Assembly (NCBI GenBank): GCA_050633265.1 | Contig: JBOEGE010000005.1 | Location: 372,001 to 436,000, forward strand | Length of the DNA: 64,000 nt | Origin: JBLHZY01 sp050633265 | Lineage (GTDB): Bacteria; Pseudomonadota; Alphaproteobacteria; Rhodobacterales; Rhodobacteraceae | Direction: 5' to 3' | Notes under the pieces: model-generated | Database searches by the model: none | What the model was told of the DNA's origin: nothing | Seen by the model: the letters and a program-made list of their open reading frames with translations, nothing else | Shown: positions 26,095 to 33,913 of the stretch, piece by piece | Position numbering within the stretch: the stretch's first letter is position 1 | Layout: the number at the start of each line of letters is the position of its first letter | Program-made: the position numbers and the translations under genes

Positions 26095-26160
26095 ATCTCT
26101 CATCTCCCTGATGCCTTTGCTACAGCCTATCGCCAAAAGCATCAGAAACAAAGTCCGCGC

Positions 26161-27504
26161 TCAAAGCGCCTCGGCCAAACGGGTTGCAAGGCGGCGCTGA
26201 TCCGCAACGATCTGGGCAAGATCCGCCGAATGCAGCCGCCCATCCTTAACAATCTGACGCCCCTCAACCAACAAATCCCGGACCCAAGTTGGCCCCGCAA
26301 GCACAAGCGCCGCCGGATCCCAAGAGCCCGCCGCCTCGATACATTCGCTTTCCCAGATGGCGATATCCGCGCGCATCCCCGGTGCCAGATGGCCGATGTC
26401 TGTGCGCCCCAAAGCCTGCGCGCCGCCGCGCGTGGCAAGCTCAAGGGCTTCACGCGCGCTCATCTTATCCGCGCCAAATGCGACCCGTTGCAACAGCATC
26501 GCTTGGCGCGCCTCTGAGATCATATTGCCGCTGTCATTGGAGGCCGAACCATCAACCCCTAAGGATACATTGAGCCGCGCATCCCGCATCGCGCGCACAG
26601 GTGCAATGCCCGATCCAAGCCGGCAATTGGAGCAAGGGCAATGGGCAACGCTTGTTCCAGTTTTGGCAAATAAATCAATTTCTTGCGCATCTAACTTCAC
26701 GCAATGCGCGAACCAAACATCCGCGCCCAACCAGCCCAGTTGTTCGGCATATTCCCCGGGCCGACAGCCAAATTTTTCCAGCGAATAGGCAATGTCTTCA
26801 TCGTTCTCGGCCAGATGTGTATGCAGCCGCACGCCCTTGTCGCGCGCCAAAATCGCCGCATCGCGCATCAGCTCGCGGCTCACGGAAAACGGCGAACACG
26901 GCGCAACCCCGACCTGCACCATCGCGCCCGGGCCCTCCTCATGAAAGGCATCAATCACGCGGATGCAGTCCTCAAGGATCAAAGCCTCATCCTCAACCAG
27001 ATGATCCGGCGGCAGCCCGCCTGCGCTCTCGCCAATGCTCATCGCGCCGCGCGTTGGATGAAAGCGCAAGCCGATCTCGCGCGCGCCCTCAATCGTATCG
27101 TCAAGCCGCGCACCATTGGGGAAAAGATAGAGATGATCCGAGCTGGTCGAACAGCCCGACAGCGCCAATTCCGCCAAGCCCGCCATCGCAGAAATCCGCA
27201 TCTCCTCGGGGCCAAACTTCGCCCAGATCGGATAAAGCCGCTTGAGCCAGCCAAACAGCAAAGCATCCTGCGCCCCCGGAACGGCGCGGGTCATCGATTG
27301 ATACAAATGGTGATGGGTGTTGATCAGCCCGGGCGTAATCACGCAGCCATGGGCGAGCATCATCTGCGCATCATCCGCATAAAGCCCCGGCCCGATCGCC
27401 TCAATCACCCCATCGCGCAGCATAATATCCGCGCCGCGCAATTCCGCCCGCGTATCATCCATCGTCAGGATCACTTCTGCGCCGCGGATCAAAAGACGGC
27501 TCAT
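26161..27504 (-). CDS. 8-oxoguanine deaminase
   Basis: The 447-aa amidohydrolase carries the metal motif GLINTHHHLYQSMTRAVPGAQ, LYPIWAKFGPEEMRISAMAGLAELALSG, HLAENDEDIAYS, AHCVKLDAQE and LGVDGSASNDSGNM. This set matches 8-oxoguanine deaminases of the Pseudomonas Pa0142 type, which remove 8-oxoguanine and isocytosine. Related s-triazine and cytosine deaminases are possible but less likely. The ATG overlaps the stop of the IMPase gene (ATGA), indicating one transcript. Confidence 0.85.
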   Translation of the reverse strand: MSRLLIRGAEVILTMDDTRAELRGADIMLRDGVIEAIGPGLYADDAQMMLAHGCVITPGLINTHHHLYQSMTRAVPGAQDALLFGWLKRLYPIWAKFGPEEMRISAMAGLAELALSGCSTSSDHLYLFPNGARLDDTIEGAREIGLRFHPTRGAMSIGESAGGLPPDHLVEDEALILEDCIRVIDAFHEEGPGAMVQVGVAPCSPFSVSRELMRDAAILARDKGVRLHTHLAENDEDIAYSLEKFGCRPGEYAEQLGWLGADVWFAHCVKLDAQEIDLFAKTGTSVAHCPCSNCRLGSGIAPVRAMRDARLNVSLGVDGSASNDSGNMISEARQAMLLQRVAFGADKMSAREALELATRGGAQALGRTDIGHLAPGMRADIAIWESECIEAAGSWDPAALVLAGPTWVRDLLVEGRQIVKDGRLHSADLAQIVADQRRLATRLAEAL

Positions 27505-28325
27505 GGCGCGGCCTCCTGTGGCACCTCTTGCAGGATCGCCAGCGCCGCTGCGTGAAGCTCTTTGCTTGCCGCCGCGATTACCCGCCCGCCTTCATGCGCC
27601 GGCCCGCCGCGCCAATCGGTGACAATCCCACCCGCCGCTTCAATAACCGCAATCGGCGCCATAATATCGTAAGAATTAAGCTGCGCCTCGACCACAAGAT
27701 CAACCTGCCCCGCCGCCAAAAGCGCATAAGCATAGCAATCCATGCCATAACGCGTGAGCTTACAGCGCGCGGCCAGATCGGCAAACGCGGCCCCTTCCTG
27801 CGCACTGCCCACTTCGGGAAATGTTGTAAGAATCGTCGCTTGCGCCAAATCGCGCCTGCCCGAAACGGCCAAATCCGCCCGCCCCATCGGCCCCTCAACA
27901 TAAGCCGCGCCCAAACCGCCAACGAAGCGCTCGCCAATATAGGGCTGATCAATCACCCCCATAAGCGGGCCCTGCGCATCAGACAGGCCGATCAAAACAC
28001 CCCAAGTCGGGGTGCCGGAAATATAGCCGCGCGTGCCATCAATCGGATCCAAAACCCAAGTAAGGCCAGAAGTGCCGGGCGTCTCACCATGCTCTTCGCC
28101 AAGAATGCCATCATCCGGGCGCAGCCGGGCCAGAACCGCACGCATCGCCGTTTCCGCATCGCGATCAGCAATGGTGACCGGATCAAACCCGCCAATCAGC
28201 TTGTTATCCGCCGCCAGCCCCGGCCTGCGAAAATGCGCCAGCGTCACCGGGCGCGCCGCATCCGCCGCCGCCAATGCCGAAGCTCTCAAGCTAGCCTGTT
28301 CTTTTTCAAGGATAGTTTTGCGCAT
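27501..28325 (-). CDS. Inositol-monophosphatase-family phosphatase, histidinol-phosphatase-like
   Basis: The 274-aa protein has the family motifs DPVTIADRDAE, GEEHGE, the metal site LDPIDGTRGYISGTPTWG and, near the C-terminus, YDIMAPIAVIEAAGGIVTDWRG. The GTRGYISG form is typical of HisN-type histidinol-phosphatases. Other small-molecule phosphatase activities are possible. The start MRKTILEKEQ (28325) is favoured over an ATG 21 nt upstream. The gene is coupled to the 8-oxoguanine deaminase. Confidence 0.85.
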   Translation of the reverse strand: MRKTILEKEQASLRASALAAADAARPVTLAHFRRPGLAADNKLIGGFDPVTIADRDAETAMRAVLARLRPDDGILGEEHGETPGTSGLTWVLDPIDGTRGYISGTPTWGVLIGLSDAQGPLMGVIDQPYIGERFVGGLGAAYVEGPMGRADLAVSGRRDLAQATILTTFPEVGSAQEGAAFADLAARCKLTRYGMDCYAYALLAAGQVDLVVEAQLNSYDIMAPIAVIEAAGGIVTDWRGGPAHEGGRVIAAASKELHAAALAILQEVPQEAAP

Positions 28326-28414
28326 GATGCCTCCCGAGCGCCACATGCTACGGCGCGGCCAGCCCTACCCTTTTCGGGTAAAGCTTGGCAGGGAGTGCGT
28401 CAAGACTTCGCCTT

Positions 28415-28786
28415 TCAGGCAACGTCCGAAAGAACGCGCGCCAGCTCAAACAAGCGACGACGCTGATTTTCGGGAATGGAGTAATAAGAGCGCACCAATT
28501 CGAGCGCTTCTTTATCCGCCAGAATATCGCCCGGAACGTTGGATTTATCGGCAATCGCCGCATCCCCCGCGCCAATGCCCTCAAAGAAGAAAGCAACCGG
28601 AACGTTGAGCGCCTCGGCAATATCCCAAAGCCGCGATGCAGAAACCCTGTTCATCCCGGTTTCATACTTCTGAATCTGTTGAAATTTGATCCCGACCTTC
28701 TCAGCCAACTGCTGTTGAGTCATCCCAACCATCCAGCGGCGATGCCGAACGCGTTTACCTACATGTACATCGACTGGGTGCTTCAT
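28415..28786 (-). CDS. XRE-family helix-turn-helix regulator
   Basis: The 123-aa protein has an N-terminal Cro/C1-type HTH (about 10-65: GKRVRHRRWMVGMTQQQLAEKVGIKFQQIQKYETGMNRV). This is the form widespread in alphaproteobacteria, with FQQIQKYETG and the following WDIAEALNVPVAFFFEG. A short C-terminal helical part (LELVRSYYSIPENQRRRLFELARVL) probably mediates dimerisation. It is divergent from the quinone oxidoreductase across an AT-rich spacer. Targets are unknown. Confidence 0.88.
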   Translation of the reverse strand: MKHPVDVHVGKRVRHRRWMVGMTQQQLAEKVGIKFQQIQKYETGMNRVSASRLWDIAEALNVPVAFFFEGIGAGDAAIADKSNVPGDILADKEALELVRSYYSIPENQRRRLFELARVLSDVA

Positions 28787-29133
28787 TACCCGCGCTCCTT
28801 AAAAACTCGTCCGCACGAAAACCTATGCGTGTGTTAGACAAATCGCCCGCCCGCCCCCCATTCTCAACCTGTCTTTTTAGGCAAGTTTTGGCGGATTCTT
28901 CGTAACTATCTGAAAAATATTAATAATTTATATTTGTCACTGTTCACTTTTCGATGAGCGCCGCGATTGCTGAGCAGGAATTACGCAAACGTCACTCTGA
29001 CGTAACGTCACTATTCGCGTTTTGCGAATTCTCCCTAGGGTATAGTTGCCGGTTTCACGCGGATTTTCGAATTGCGGTCTCGATTTCCGCACGGCGAAAC
29101 TTTAAGCTCCCGCCAAATCAATGGGAGAAGATC
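28787..29133. promoter_or_regulatory. AT-rich divergent promoter region with inverted repeats
   Basis: This 347-base spacer contains a run of unusually AT-rich DNA (about 28905-28945). Next come ACGTCA-CTC-TGACGT (28989-29003), a third ACGTCA box (29005-29010), and ATTCGC-GTTTT-GCGAAT (29013-29029). All lie within about 150 bp upstream of the oxidoreductase GTG. They look like operators. No gene is supported in the spacer. Confidence 0.5.
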
Positions 29134-30093
29134 GTGAAAGCATATCAAGTCACCAGTCTCGAGAAAGATCCAGAAGTTGTCGAGATCCAAGCGCCAAAGC
29201 CAAAAGCCGGCGAAGTCCTTATCGAAGTGGCGGCCTGCGGGCTGAATTTTGCCGACCTTTTGCTTGCCAAAGGCCAATATCAAGAGCGCCCCGAGCTGCC
29301 CTTTACCCTTGGCTCTGAAACCTCGGGCACAGTTGTTGAGCTTGGCGAAGGTGTGACAACGCTAAAGGTTGGGGATCGGGTTGCGGCCATGGGCGGAACG
29401 GGCGGGCTTGCGCAGTTCAGCACATCCCCTGCGGCGCGCTGCACTGTCATTCCCGACAATATGAATTTCAACGATGCCGCCGCCTTTCAGATCGCTTATG
29501 GCACAAGCCATGTTGCGCTTGATTATAAGGCCGGGCTTAAGGCGGGCGAAACATTGCTTGTGCTTGGGGCTGCGGGCGGCGTTGGCATGACGGCGATTGA
29601 GATCGGCAAGCTGATGGGCGCGACAGTGATCGCCTGCGCGCGCGGCGCCGATAAGCTTGAGATTTGCCGCAAGGCCGGCGCGGATCATGTGATCGACAGC
29701 GACAAAGAGGATATTCGCGAGGCGGTTAAGGCGCTTGGCGGGGCGGATGTTGTCTATGATCCGGTCGGCGGCGATCAGTTCAAAGCGGCGTTTCGCGCCT
29801 GTAAGCCAGAGGCGCGCATCCTTGTTATCGGTTTTGCCACGGGCACAATCCCGCAAATCCCGGCCAACCATCTGCTGGTCAAAAACATCTCGGTGATTGG
29901 CCATTATTGGGGCGGCTACAATTACTTCAAACCCGAAGTGATCACCGATTCCATGAAGCAATTGATGGATTGGTATGCGGCCGGCAAGCTGCATCCGCAT
30001 ATCTCTTTTGCCCTGCCCATGGATCAAGCCGCCGAGGCGATGGACATGCTGCGCAGCCGCAAATCCACCGGCAAAGTGGTTGTTACGCAGTAA
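29134..30093 (+). CDS. NADPH:quinone oxidoreductase-like MDR protein, GTG start
   Basis: The 319-aa medium-chain dehydrogenase/reductase starts at GTG 29134 (VKAYQVTSLEKDPEVVE) with GGGAGAAG upstream. An ATG at 28954 would add 60 residues unlike any homologue. The Rossmann motif is LVLGAAGGVGMTAIEIGKLMGA. LNFADLLLAKGQYQERPELPFTLGSETSG is the quinone reductase signature and lacks the zinc Cys/His of alcohol dehydrogenases. It probably reduces quinones or enoyl substrates with NADPH. A strong terminator follows. Confidence 0.9.
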   Translation: MKAYQVTSLEKDPEVVEIQAPKPKAGEVLIEVAACGLNFADLLLAKGQYQERPELPFTLGSETSGTVVELGEGVTTLKVGDRVAAMGGTGGLAQFSTSPAARCTVIPDNMNFNDAAAFQIAYGTSHVALDYKAGLKAGETLLVLGAAGGVGMTAIEIGKLMGATVIACARGADKLEICRKAGADHVIDSDKEDIREAVKALGGADVVYDPVGGDQFKAAFRACKPEARILVIGFATGTIPQIPANHLLVKNISVIGHYWGGYNYFKPEVITDSMKQLMDWYAAGKLHPHISFALPMDQAAEAMDMLRSRKSTGKVVVTQ

Positions 30094-30122
30094 CACTGCA
30101 TGGCAAAACTGTTACGCAGTAA
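30081..30122 (+). repeat. 13-bp direct repeat at the oxidoreductase stop
   Basis: TGTTACGCAGTAA occurs at 30081-30093, where it includes the stop codon, and again at 30110-30122. The copies are identical and 29 bp apart. It may be a small duplication or binding site. Confidence 0.6.
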
Positions 30123-30146
30123 GCGCAGCACATCTCAAAAGACAAA

Positions 30147-30175
30147 AGGCGCCCAATTCACCGGGCGCCTTTTTT
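30147..30175 (+). terminator. Terminator after the quinone oxidoreductase
   Basis: AGGCGCCC pairs with GGGCGCCT across an 8-nt loop, with six T directly after. It faces the converging LysR gene. Confidence 0.85.
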
Positions 30176-30196
30176 GTTTACAGATCGCGTTTTGCT

Positions 30197-31084
30197 TTAG
30201 CCCGCGCTCGCCAAGGGGCGCATCGCATGAACCCGGCTGCGGATCGCTTGGCGGATCAGATGGCTCAGATCATCAATCACTTTGGTGCGCCCCAGCTCGC
30301 TTGTATACATATTGATCTGGCGCGAGGCGAGCTCGGGCAAAGCCCCGCCATGCTGGATTTGCTCGGCATGGGGCGGCTCTGTGCCCTCGATCATCGCGTG
30401 AACGGCCAAATCCGCGCTGACCATGGCCTCGATGGTGCGCGATTGATCGCTCTCGATCGCCGTTTCCCAAGGGATGCCCGCCGCATCAAGCGCGCGATGA
30501 ACCCCGCCGCGAAAGATGCAGCGATTCTCAAAGGCCAGCCGAAGCGGGCGCTGCCGCCAAGCATTGCCGCCCGGCGCGCCGATCCAGACAAGCGGCAAGG
30601 TGCAAAGCGTCTCCCCGCCCGCATCAACGGCCTCTTCCGTCGTGAGAATCACATCCAATTCGCCGCGCGCAAACAGCTCGCGCAGATTTGTGGTGAAAGA
30701 CGACATCAGCTGAACTTTGACCCGCGGATAATCCGCATGCAGCTGCTGCAAAACCTGCGGAATCGCCGGGTAAATAATGTCATGCGGCACGCCAAGGCGG
30801 ATTTCGCCCTCAAATTCCTGCGCTGTGAGCCGGGCGAAAACATCATCATTCAGCTCCAACATCCGGCGCGCATAAGAGAGCAGCTGCTCGCCCGCCGCCG
30901 TTAATGCAATCGTGCGCGCCGAGCGATCCAACAGCCGCAGATCAAGGGATTCCTCAAGCCGCTTAAGCTGCATCGACACCGCCGATTGCGTCAGATTGAG
31001 AAACCCCGCCGCCCGTGTCACGCCGCCAGAATCCGCCACCGCAACAAAACTGCGCAGGGCCGTCATATCGAGATTTCTAGGCAT
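30197..31084 (-). CDS. LysR-family transcriptional regulator
   Basis: The 295-aa protein starts MPRNLDMTALRSFVAVADSGG (31084) with AAGGAA upstream. It has the LysR winged HTH (about 5-64: GVTRAAGFLNLTQSAVSMQLKRLEESLDLRLLDR) and a periplasmic-binding-protein-like effector domain (about 92-290). An inverted repeat in the divergent spacer (31082-31169) may be its operator. The divergent target is a DUF1127 gene. The effector is unknown. Confidence 0.93.
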   Translation of the reverse strand: MPRNLDMTALRSFVAVADSGGVTRAAGFLNLTQSAVSMQLKRLEESLDLRLLDRSARTIALTAAGEQLLSYARRMLELNDDVFARLTAQEFEGEIRLGVPHDIIYPAIPQVLQQLHADYPRVKVQLMSSFTTNLRELFARGELDVILTTEEAVDAGGETLCTLPLVWIGAPGGNAWRQRPLRLAFENRCIFRGGVHRALDAAGIPWETAIESDQSRTIEAMVSADLAVHAMIEGTEPPHAEQIQHGGALPELASRQINMYTSELGRTKVIDDLSHLIRQAIRSRVHAMRPLASAG

Positions 31085-31169
31085 ATCAAATTCCTTGATG
31101 TGAGATCGCATAAACATTCATTTTGCTAATTGAACACATTCTGCCATACACATCAACAGATTTGATATG
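31082..31169. promoter_or_regulatory. Divergent LysR / DUF1127 promoter with 10-bp inverted repeat
   Basis: CATATCAAAT (31082-31091), which includes the LysR start codon, is exactly repeated in inverse as ATTTGATATG at 31160-31169. Between them lies TTCA-N10-TGAA (31117-31134). This spacing and symmetry fit autoregulation by the LysR protein, but no binding is shown. Confidence 0.45.
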
Positions 31170-31208
31170 AACCGCCGAACCAATCAGTATTTCAAAAGGA
31201 TGAACGCC

Positions 31209-31433
31209 ATGACTTCGATCTCAACCAACGTTTCTTTCGCAACCCCTTCCAAGGGCAGCAAACGCCAATCGGTTGCCTCTTGGATCATGGCCGCCCTTGC
31301 TGCGAAATCTTCGCGCGATGCACTGCGCCAACTGGATGCCTCCGCGCTACAGGACATCGGCCTCAGCCAATCCCAAGCCCAAACAGAGGCCAGCCGCCCA
31401 ATCTGGGACGTCCCAACAAGCTGGACCTGCTAA
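31209..31433 (+). CDS. DUF1127-domain small protein
   Basis: The 74-aa protein (start MTSISTNVSFATP, AAAGGA 8 nt upstream) ends in a DUF1127/YjiS-type domain: SSRDALRQLDASALQDIGLSQSQAQTEASRPIWDVP. DUF1127 proteins are small, arginine-rich, often stress-induced and sometimes RNA-related in Rhodobacterales. It is divergent from the LysR gene and followed by a terminator, so it forms a monocistronic unit. ATGs at 31167 and 31200 are possible but lack proper spacing. Confidence 0.85.
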   Translation: MTSISTNVSFATPSKGSKRQSVASWIMAALAAKSSRDALRQLDASALQDIGLSQSQAQTEASRPIWDVPTSWTC

Positions 31434-31545
31434 TCCCCAAGATCGCGAAAGGCCCGGGCAACCCGCCCATCAGGCCCCGCTCAAATCTTAAGCAACACAG
31501 CATAAAATTCCTGTGCATTTCACGCAGAACGCCTTGAAATCAGAG

Positions 31546-31582
31546 CCGCCCTCGCCAATATTCAACGGTGAGGGCGGTTTTT
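31546..31582 (+). terminator. Terminator after the DUF1127 gene
   Basis: CCGCCCTCGCC (31546-31556) pairs with GGTGAGGGCGG (31567-31577), with one G-T pair, and is followed by TTTTT. It lies upstream of the BI-1 gene. Confidence 0.8.
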
Positions 31583-31620
31583 CTATGCGCCGCCCAAATG
31601 TTTAACTCTTGGAGGCAGAA

Positions 31621-32358
31621 ATGGCCGATTATAATACGATCCGCGCCGGTGCCGGAACGCGCACAGCACAGATCGATGAAGGGCTTCGCGCCCATATGAA
31701 CAAAGTCTACGGGCTGATGTCGGTGGGCTTGCTTGTCACCGCGCTTGTCGCTTGGGCCATCGGATCGAATGATGCGCTGCTCTCGATCTTCCGTGATCCG
31801 ATCACGCTGCGCCCAAATATCATGGGCTGGATCGCGATGTTCTTGCCCTTGGGCATGGTCTTTGCCTTTGGCGCAATGATCCAGCGGCTCTCGGCTGCGG
31901 GCGCGCAATTGTTCTTCTATGCCTATGCGGCGGCTGTTGGCCTGTCGCTGTCCTATATCTTTGCGCTCTATACAGGCGTGTCGATTGCCCAAACCTTCTT
32001 GGTCACATCGATCTCTTTTGCGGGCCTGTCGCTCTGGGGCTACACCACGAAGAAAGACATCTCCGGCTGGGGCTCTTTCCTGATCATGGGCGTGATCGGC
32101 CTGATCATTGCCTCGATCGTGAATATCTTCCTCAAGTCGCCTGCGCTCTACTTCGCCGTCTCCGCGCTTGGTGTGCTGATTTTCGCAGGCCTCACCGCCT
32201 ATGACACACAGAAGATCAAGAATGATTACCTCGCCCATGCCCATGCAATGGATGATGAATGGCTCGCCAAATCCGCCATCATGGGCGCGCTGAACCTCTA
32301 TCTTGATTTCATCAACCTGTTCATGTTCCTGCTCTCCTTCTTGGGCAATCGCGATTAA
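31621..32358 (+). CDS. Bax inhibitor-1/YccA family membrane protein
   Basis: The 245-aa protein has seven hydrophobic helices (e.g. VYGLMSVGLLVTALVAWAIG, FFYAYAAAVGLSLSYIFALY, LYLDFINLFMFLLSFLGNRD). The C-terminal ALNLYLDFINLF is the BI-1 signature. Bacterial homologues form pH-sensitive calcium leak channels or interact with FtsH. GGAGG lies 6 nt before ATG 31621. It stands alone between terminators. Confidence 0.95.
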   Translation: MADYNTIRAGAGTRTAQIDEGLRAHMNKVYGLMSVGLLVTALVAWAIGSNDALLSIFRDPITLRPNIMGWIAMFLPLGMVFAFGAMIQRLSAAGAQLFFYAYAAAVGLSLSYIFALYTGVSIAQTFLVTSISFAGLSLWGYTTKKDISGWGSFLIMGVIGLIIASIVNIFLKSPALYFAVSALGVLIFAGLTAYDTQKIKNDYLAHAHAMDDEWLAKSAIMGALNLYLDFINLFMFLLSFLGNRD

Positions 32359-32386
32359 TCGCAGCGCAGAACAGACCGAAAATCAC

Positions 32387-32416
32387 AAAGGGCCGCAGAA
32401 ACCTGCGGCCCTTTTT
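32387..32416. terminator. Terminator shared by the BI-1 gene and unknown gene A
   Basis: GGGCCGCAG pairs with CTGCGGCCC around the loop AAAC, with TTTTT on the plus side and a short T run on the minus side. The stem is almost the same as the hairpin at 33128-33152 downstream of the paralogous gene B. Confidence 0.85.
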
Positions 32417-32456
32417 CTATGGCTCAACCCTATGGCATTAAGGCCTTCACCCGGCG

Positions 32457-32882
32457 CTAATCCTGCCGCGTGATCCAGAAAAACCGATAGCTGATCGGAT
32501 TATGCCCGGCCATAAGGCGATCCCGGCGCCGCCAAGCCGCAATCGCATGATCGGGCTGCGCATAAATCCCCGGCTCAACCGAAAGATAATTCAGCGATGA
32601 GCCAGTAAGCTCGCCATGGCGAACGGTCTGTATCTCCGCAACCGCCAGCAACCCACCGGTTTGATGCCCCTGAAACAGCCGCTCAACCGCATAGCGCAAC
32701 CGCTGCTTTTCGCGCGCAATCGCATGGTTAATCGCCGCCGAATTCAGCGCCGCCGACCCCGCCGCAACAACCGCAGCAACCCCTTCTGCACGCGAGGTCA
32801 CAGGCCCATCGCTGCGCCCGGCAAGCGTATAGGCCGGCGCGCGGCCCAGGCCAATGATATGTTCTCTCCAATGAAATGCCAT
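32457..32882 (-). CDS. Unknown 141-aa protein, tandem paralogue A
   Basis: The product starts MAFHWREHIIGLGRAPAYTL (32882) with GGAG 7 nt upstream. No domain is recognised. Features are an N-terminal aromatic motif MAFHW, an alanine-rich helix (VAAVVAAGSAALNSAAINHAIAREKQRLRYAVERLFQGH) and a strictly kept C-terminus HNPISYRFFWITR. It has no signal peptide and no clear membrane span. It is about 60 percent identical by eye to the gene at 33178 and has exactly the same length, so it arose by tandem duplication. A longer frame to 32981 lacks support. Confidence 0.75.
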   Translation of the reverse strand: MAFHWREHIIGLGRAPAYTLAGRSDGPVTSRAEGVAAVVAAGSAALNSAAINHAIAREKQRLRYAVERLFQGHQTGGLLAVAEIQTVRHGELTGSSLNYLSVEPGIYAQPDHAIAAWRRRDRLMAGHNPISYRFFWITRQD

Positions 32883-32980
32883 TTTTCGCTCCAAACTATT
32901 TAATAAAATACCCCGGCCCAAAGCGCCGGACAGCGACAGCTTAGCAAGACAATGCGCTTTCGGGAAATTTTCAGCCCGCA

Positions 32981-33125
32981 TTAGCGATTTCCCGCCAATC
33001 CCGCGCCCAAATGCACCGCTCCAAAGGCGCCATAGCTTTGCTCTGATATCCCCAAAGGGGCCTTGAGCCTGTACAGCGCCACAGATAGCCGCGCCTGATC
33101 CCAGCCCAAAACAAGGGCGCCAAAA
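32981..33125 (-). pseudogene. Possible remnant of a GNAT acetyltransferase 3' end
   Basis: Between the two 141-aa genes a minus-strand frame reads LVLGWDQARLSVALYRL and then SYGAFGAVHLGAG before a stop. This resembles the last 30 residues of the intact GNAT at 33914 (GFDHIADIELHL, VSFGAVHLRAA). About 21 of 25 bases agree over the TTTGG-GCGGTGCAT part. The rest of a GNAT is absent and no start is present. It is interpreted as a decayed copy left by a duplication; chance similarity is not excluded. Confidence 0.3.
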
Positions 33126-33127
33126 GC

Positions 33128-33152
33128 AAAAGGCCGCAGATATCTGCGGCCC
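33128..33152 (-). terminator. Terminator after unknown gene B
   Basis: GGCCGCAG pairs with CTGCGGCC around the loop ATAT, with a T run on the minus strand. The stem matches the hairpin after gene A (32390-32411), supporting duplication of gene plus terminator. Confidence 0.75.
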
Positions 33153-33177
33153 TTTATATCTTTGATGCGAAAAGGTT

Positions 33178-33603
33178 TTATGTCTCGCGCGTGATCCAAA
33201 AGAAGCGATAGCTCAGCGGGTTATGCCCGGCGCTCAATCGGTCCTTGCGGCGCCAAACGCTGATCGCATGTTCCGGTTTGGAAAAAATGCCCGGCTCCAG
33301 CGAGAGATAATTCAGCAATTTGCCGTCCATCGTCCCGTGCCGTGTGTTCTGGATTTCAGCGACAGCCAAAGCCCCACCATATCGGTGCCCCTGAAACATC
33401 CGCTCAACCGCAAAACGCAGCTTCACCTTTTCACGCTCTAACGCATGATTAAAGGCCATGTTGTTGAGCCCGGTTGAGGCCGCAGAAACCGCCGATGCAA
33501 CAGCGCCACCGCGCGATGCGGCTGGCCGGCTGCTGCGCCCTGCAATCGAATAATTGGGCGCTTGGCCAATCCCAGCTCGATACTCACTCCAATGAAACGC
33601 CAT
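33178..33603 (-). CDS. Unknown 141-aa protein, tandem paralogue B
   Basis: The product starts MAFHWSEYRAGIGQAPNYSI with GGAGG 6 nt upstream. Conserved segments shared with paralogue A are MAFHW, AGRS, REK-LRxAVERxFQGH, LAVAEIQ-RHG, LNYLS-EPGI, DRL-AGHNP-SYRFFWITR. The shared length of 141 residues and the conserved C-terminus suggest a functional small domain. No family is recognised. A dyad ACCGACT-CACC-AGTCGGT at 33643-33660, 40 bp upstream, may be the operator of a TetR-type repressor. Confidence 0.75.
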   Translation of the reverse strand: MAFHWSEYRAGIGQAPNYSIAGRSSRPAASRGGAVASAVSAASTGLNNMAFNHALEREKVKLRFAVERMFQGHRYGGALAVAEIQNTRHGTMDGKLLNYLSLEPGIFSKPEHAISVWRRKDRLSAGHNPLSYRFFWITRET

Positions 33604-33642
33604 GGTTCCTCCAAAACCAATAATTAAACCAATAGAGCAACG

Positions 33643-33660
33643 ACCGACTCACCAGTCGGT
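33643..33660 (-). promoter_or_regulatory. Dyad operator, TetR-like
   Basis: ACCGACT-CACC-AGTCGGT is a perfect 7-bp inverted repeat with a 4-nt spacer, close to the ACCGAC/GTCGGT half-sites used by several TetR-family repressors. It sits at about the -35 position for gene B. No TetR gene is in the window. Confidence 0.45.
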
Positions 33661-33780
33661 TTATGCGCTCCCGTCACTTTAGCAGCGGTTTCCGCAAGGG
33701 CAATAATCATGATTAATTTTGGCAAGCCCCCGCTTTCCTGCCAAAACCTGCCTGCCCATGCCCTTTTGCGCCCGCATCCG

Positions 33781-33844
33781 CATCCCCATGGCGGCCCATC
33801 CCCATGGCGGCCCATCCGCATGGCGGCGCTTCCCCATGACGGCG
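33781..33844 (+). repeat. 16-bp tandem repeat, four copies
   Basis: Units CATCCCCATGGCGGCC at 33781 and 33797 are identical. The unit at 33813 differs at two positions and the unit at 33829 at four. It is a minisatellite-like array in noncoding DNA. Confidence 0.9.
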
Positions 33845-33856
33845 CAAAGCAGGCAA

Positions 33857-33882
33857 GCCGGGCTGGCAAGTCGGGCTGGCAA
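33857..33882 (+). repeat. 13-bp tandem duplication
   Basis: GCCGGGCTGGCAA (33857-33869) is followed directly by GTCGGGCTGGCAA (33870-33882), one mismatch. It lies just past the 16-bp array. Confidence 0.75.
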
Positions 33883-33913
33883 ACCGCACCGGTTTAACGC
33901 TCCGATCGCCGCC

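Larger units (their letters stand above)
33604..33913. other. Intergenic region with dyad and tandem repeats
   Basis: These 310 bases between gene B and the GNAT hold the dyad at 33643-33660, a 16-bp tandem repeat at 33781-33844 and a 13-bp duplication at 33857-33882. Open frames through them are driven by the repeats and have no ribosome sites, so no gene is called. Confidence 0.5.
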
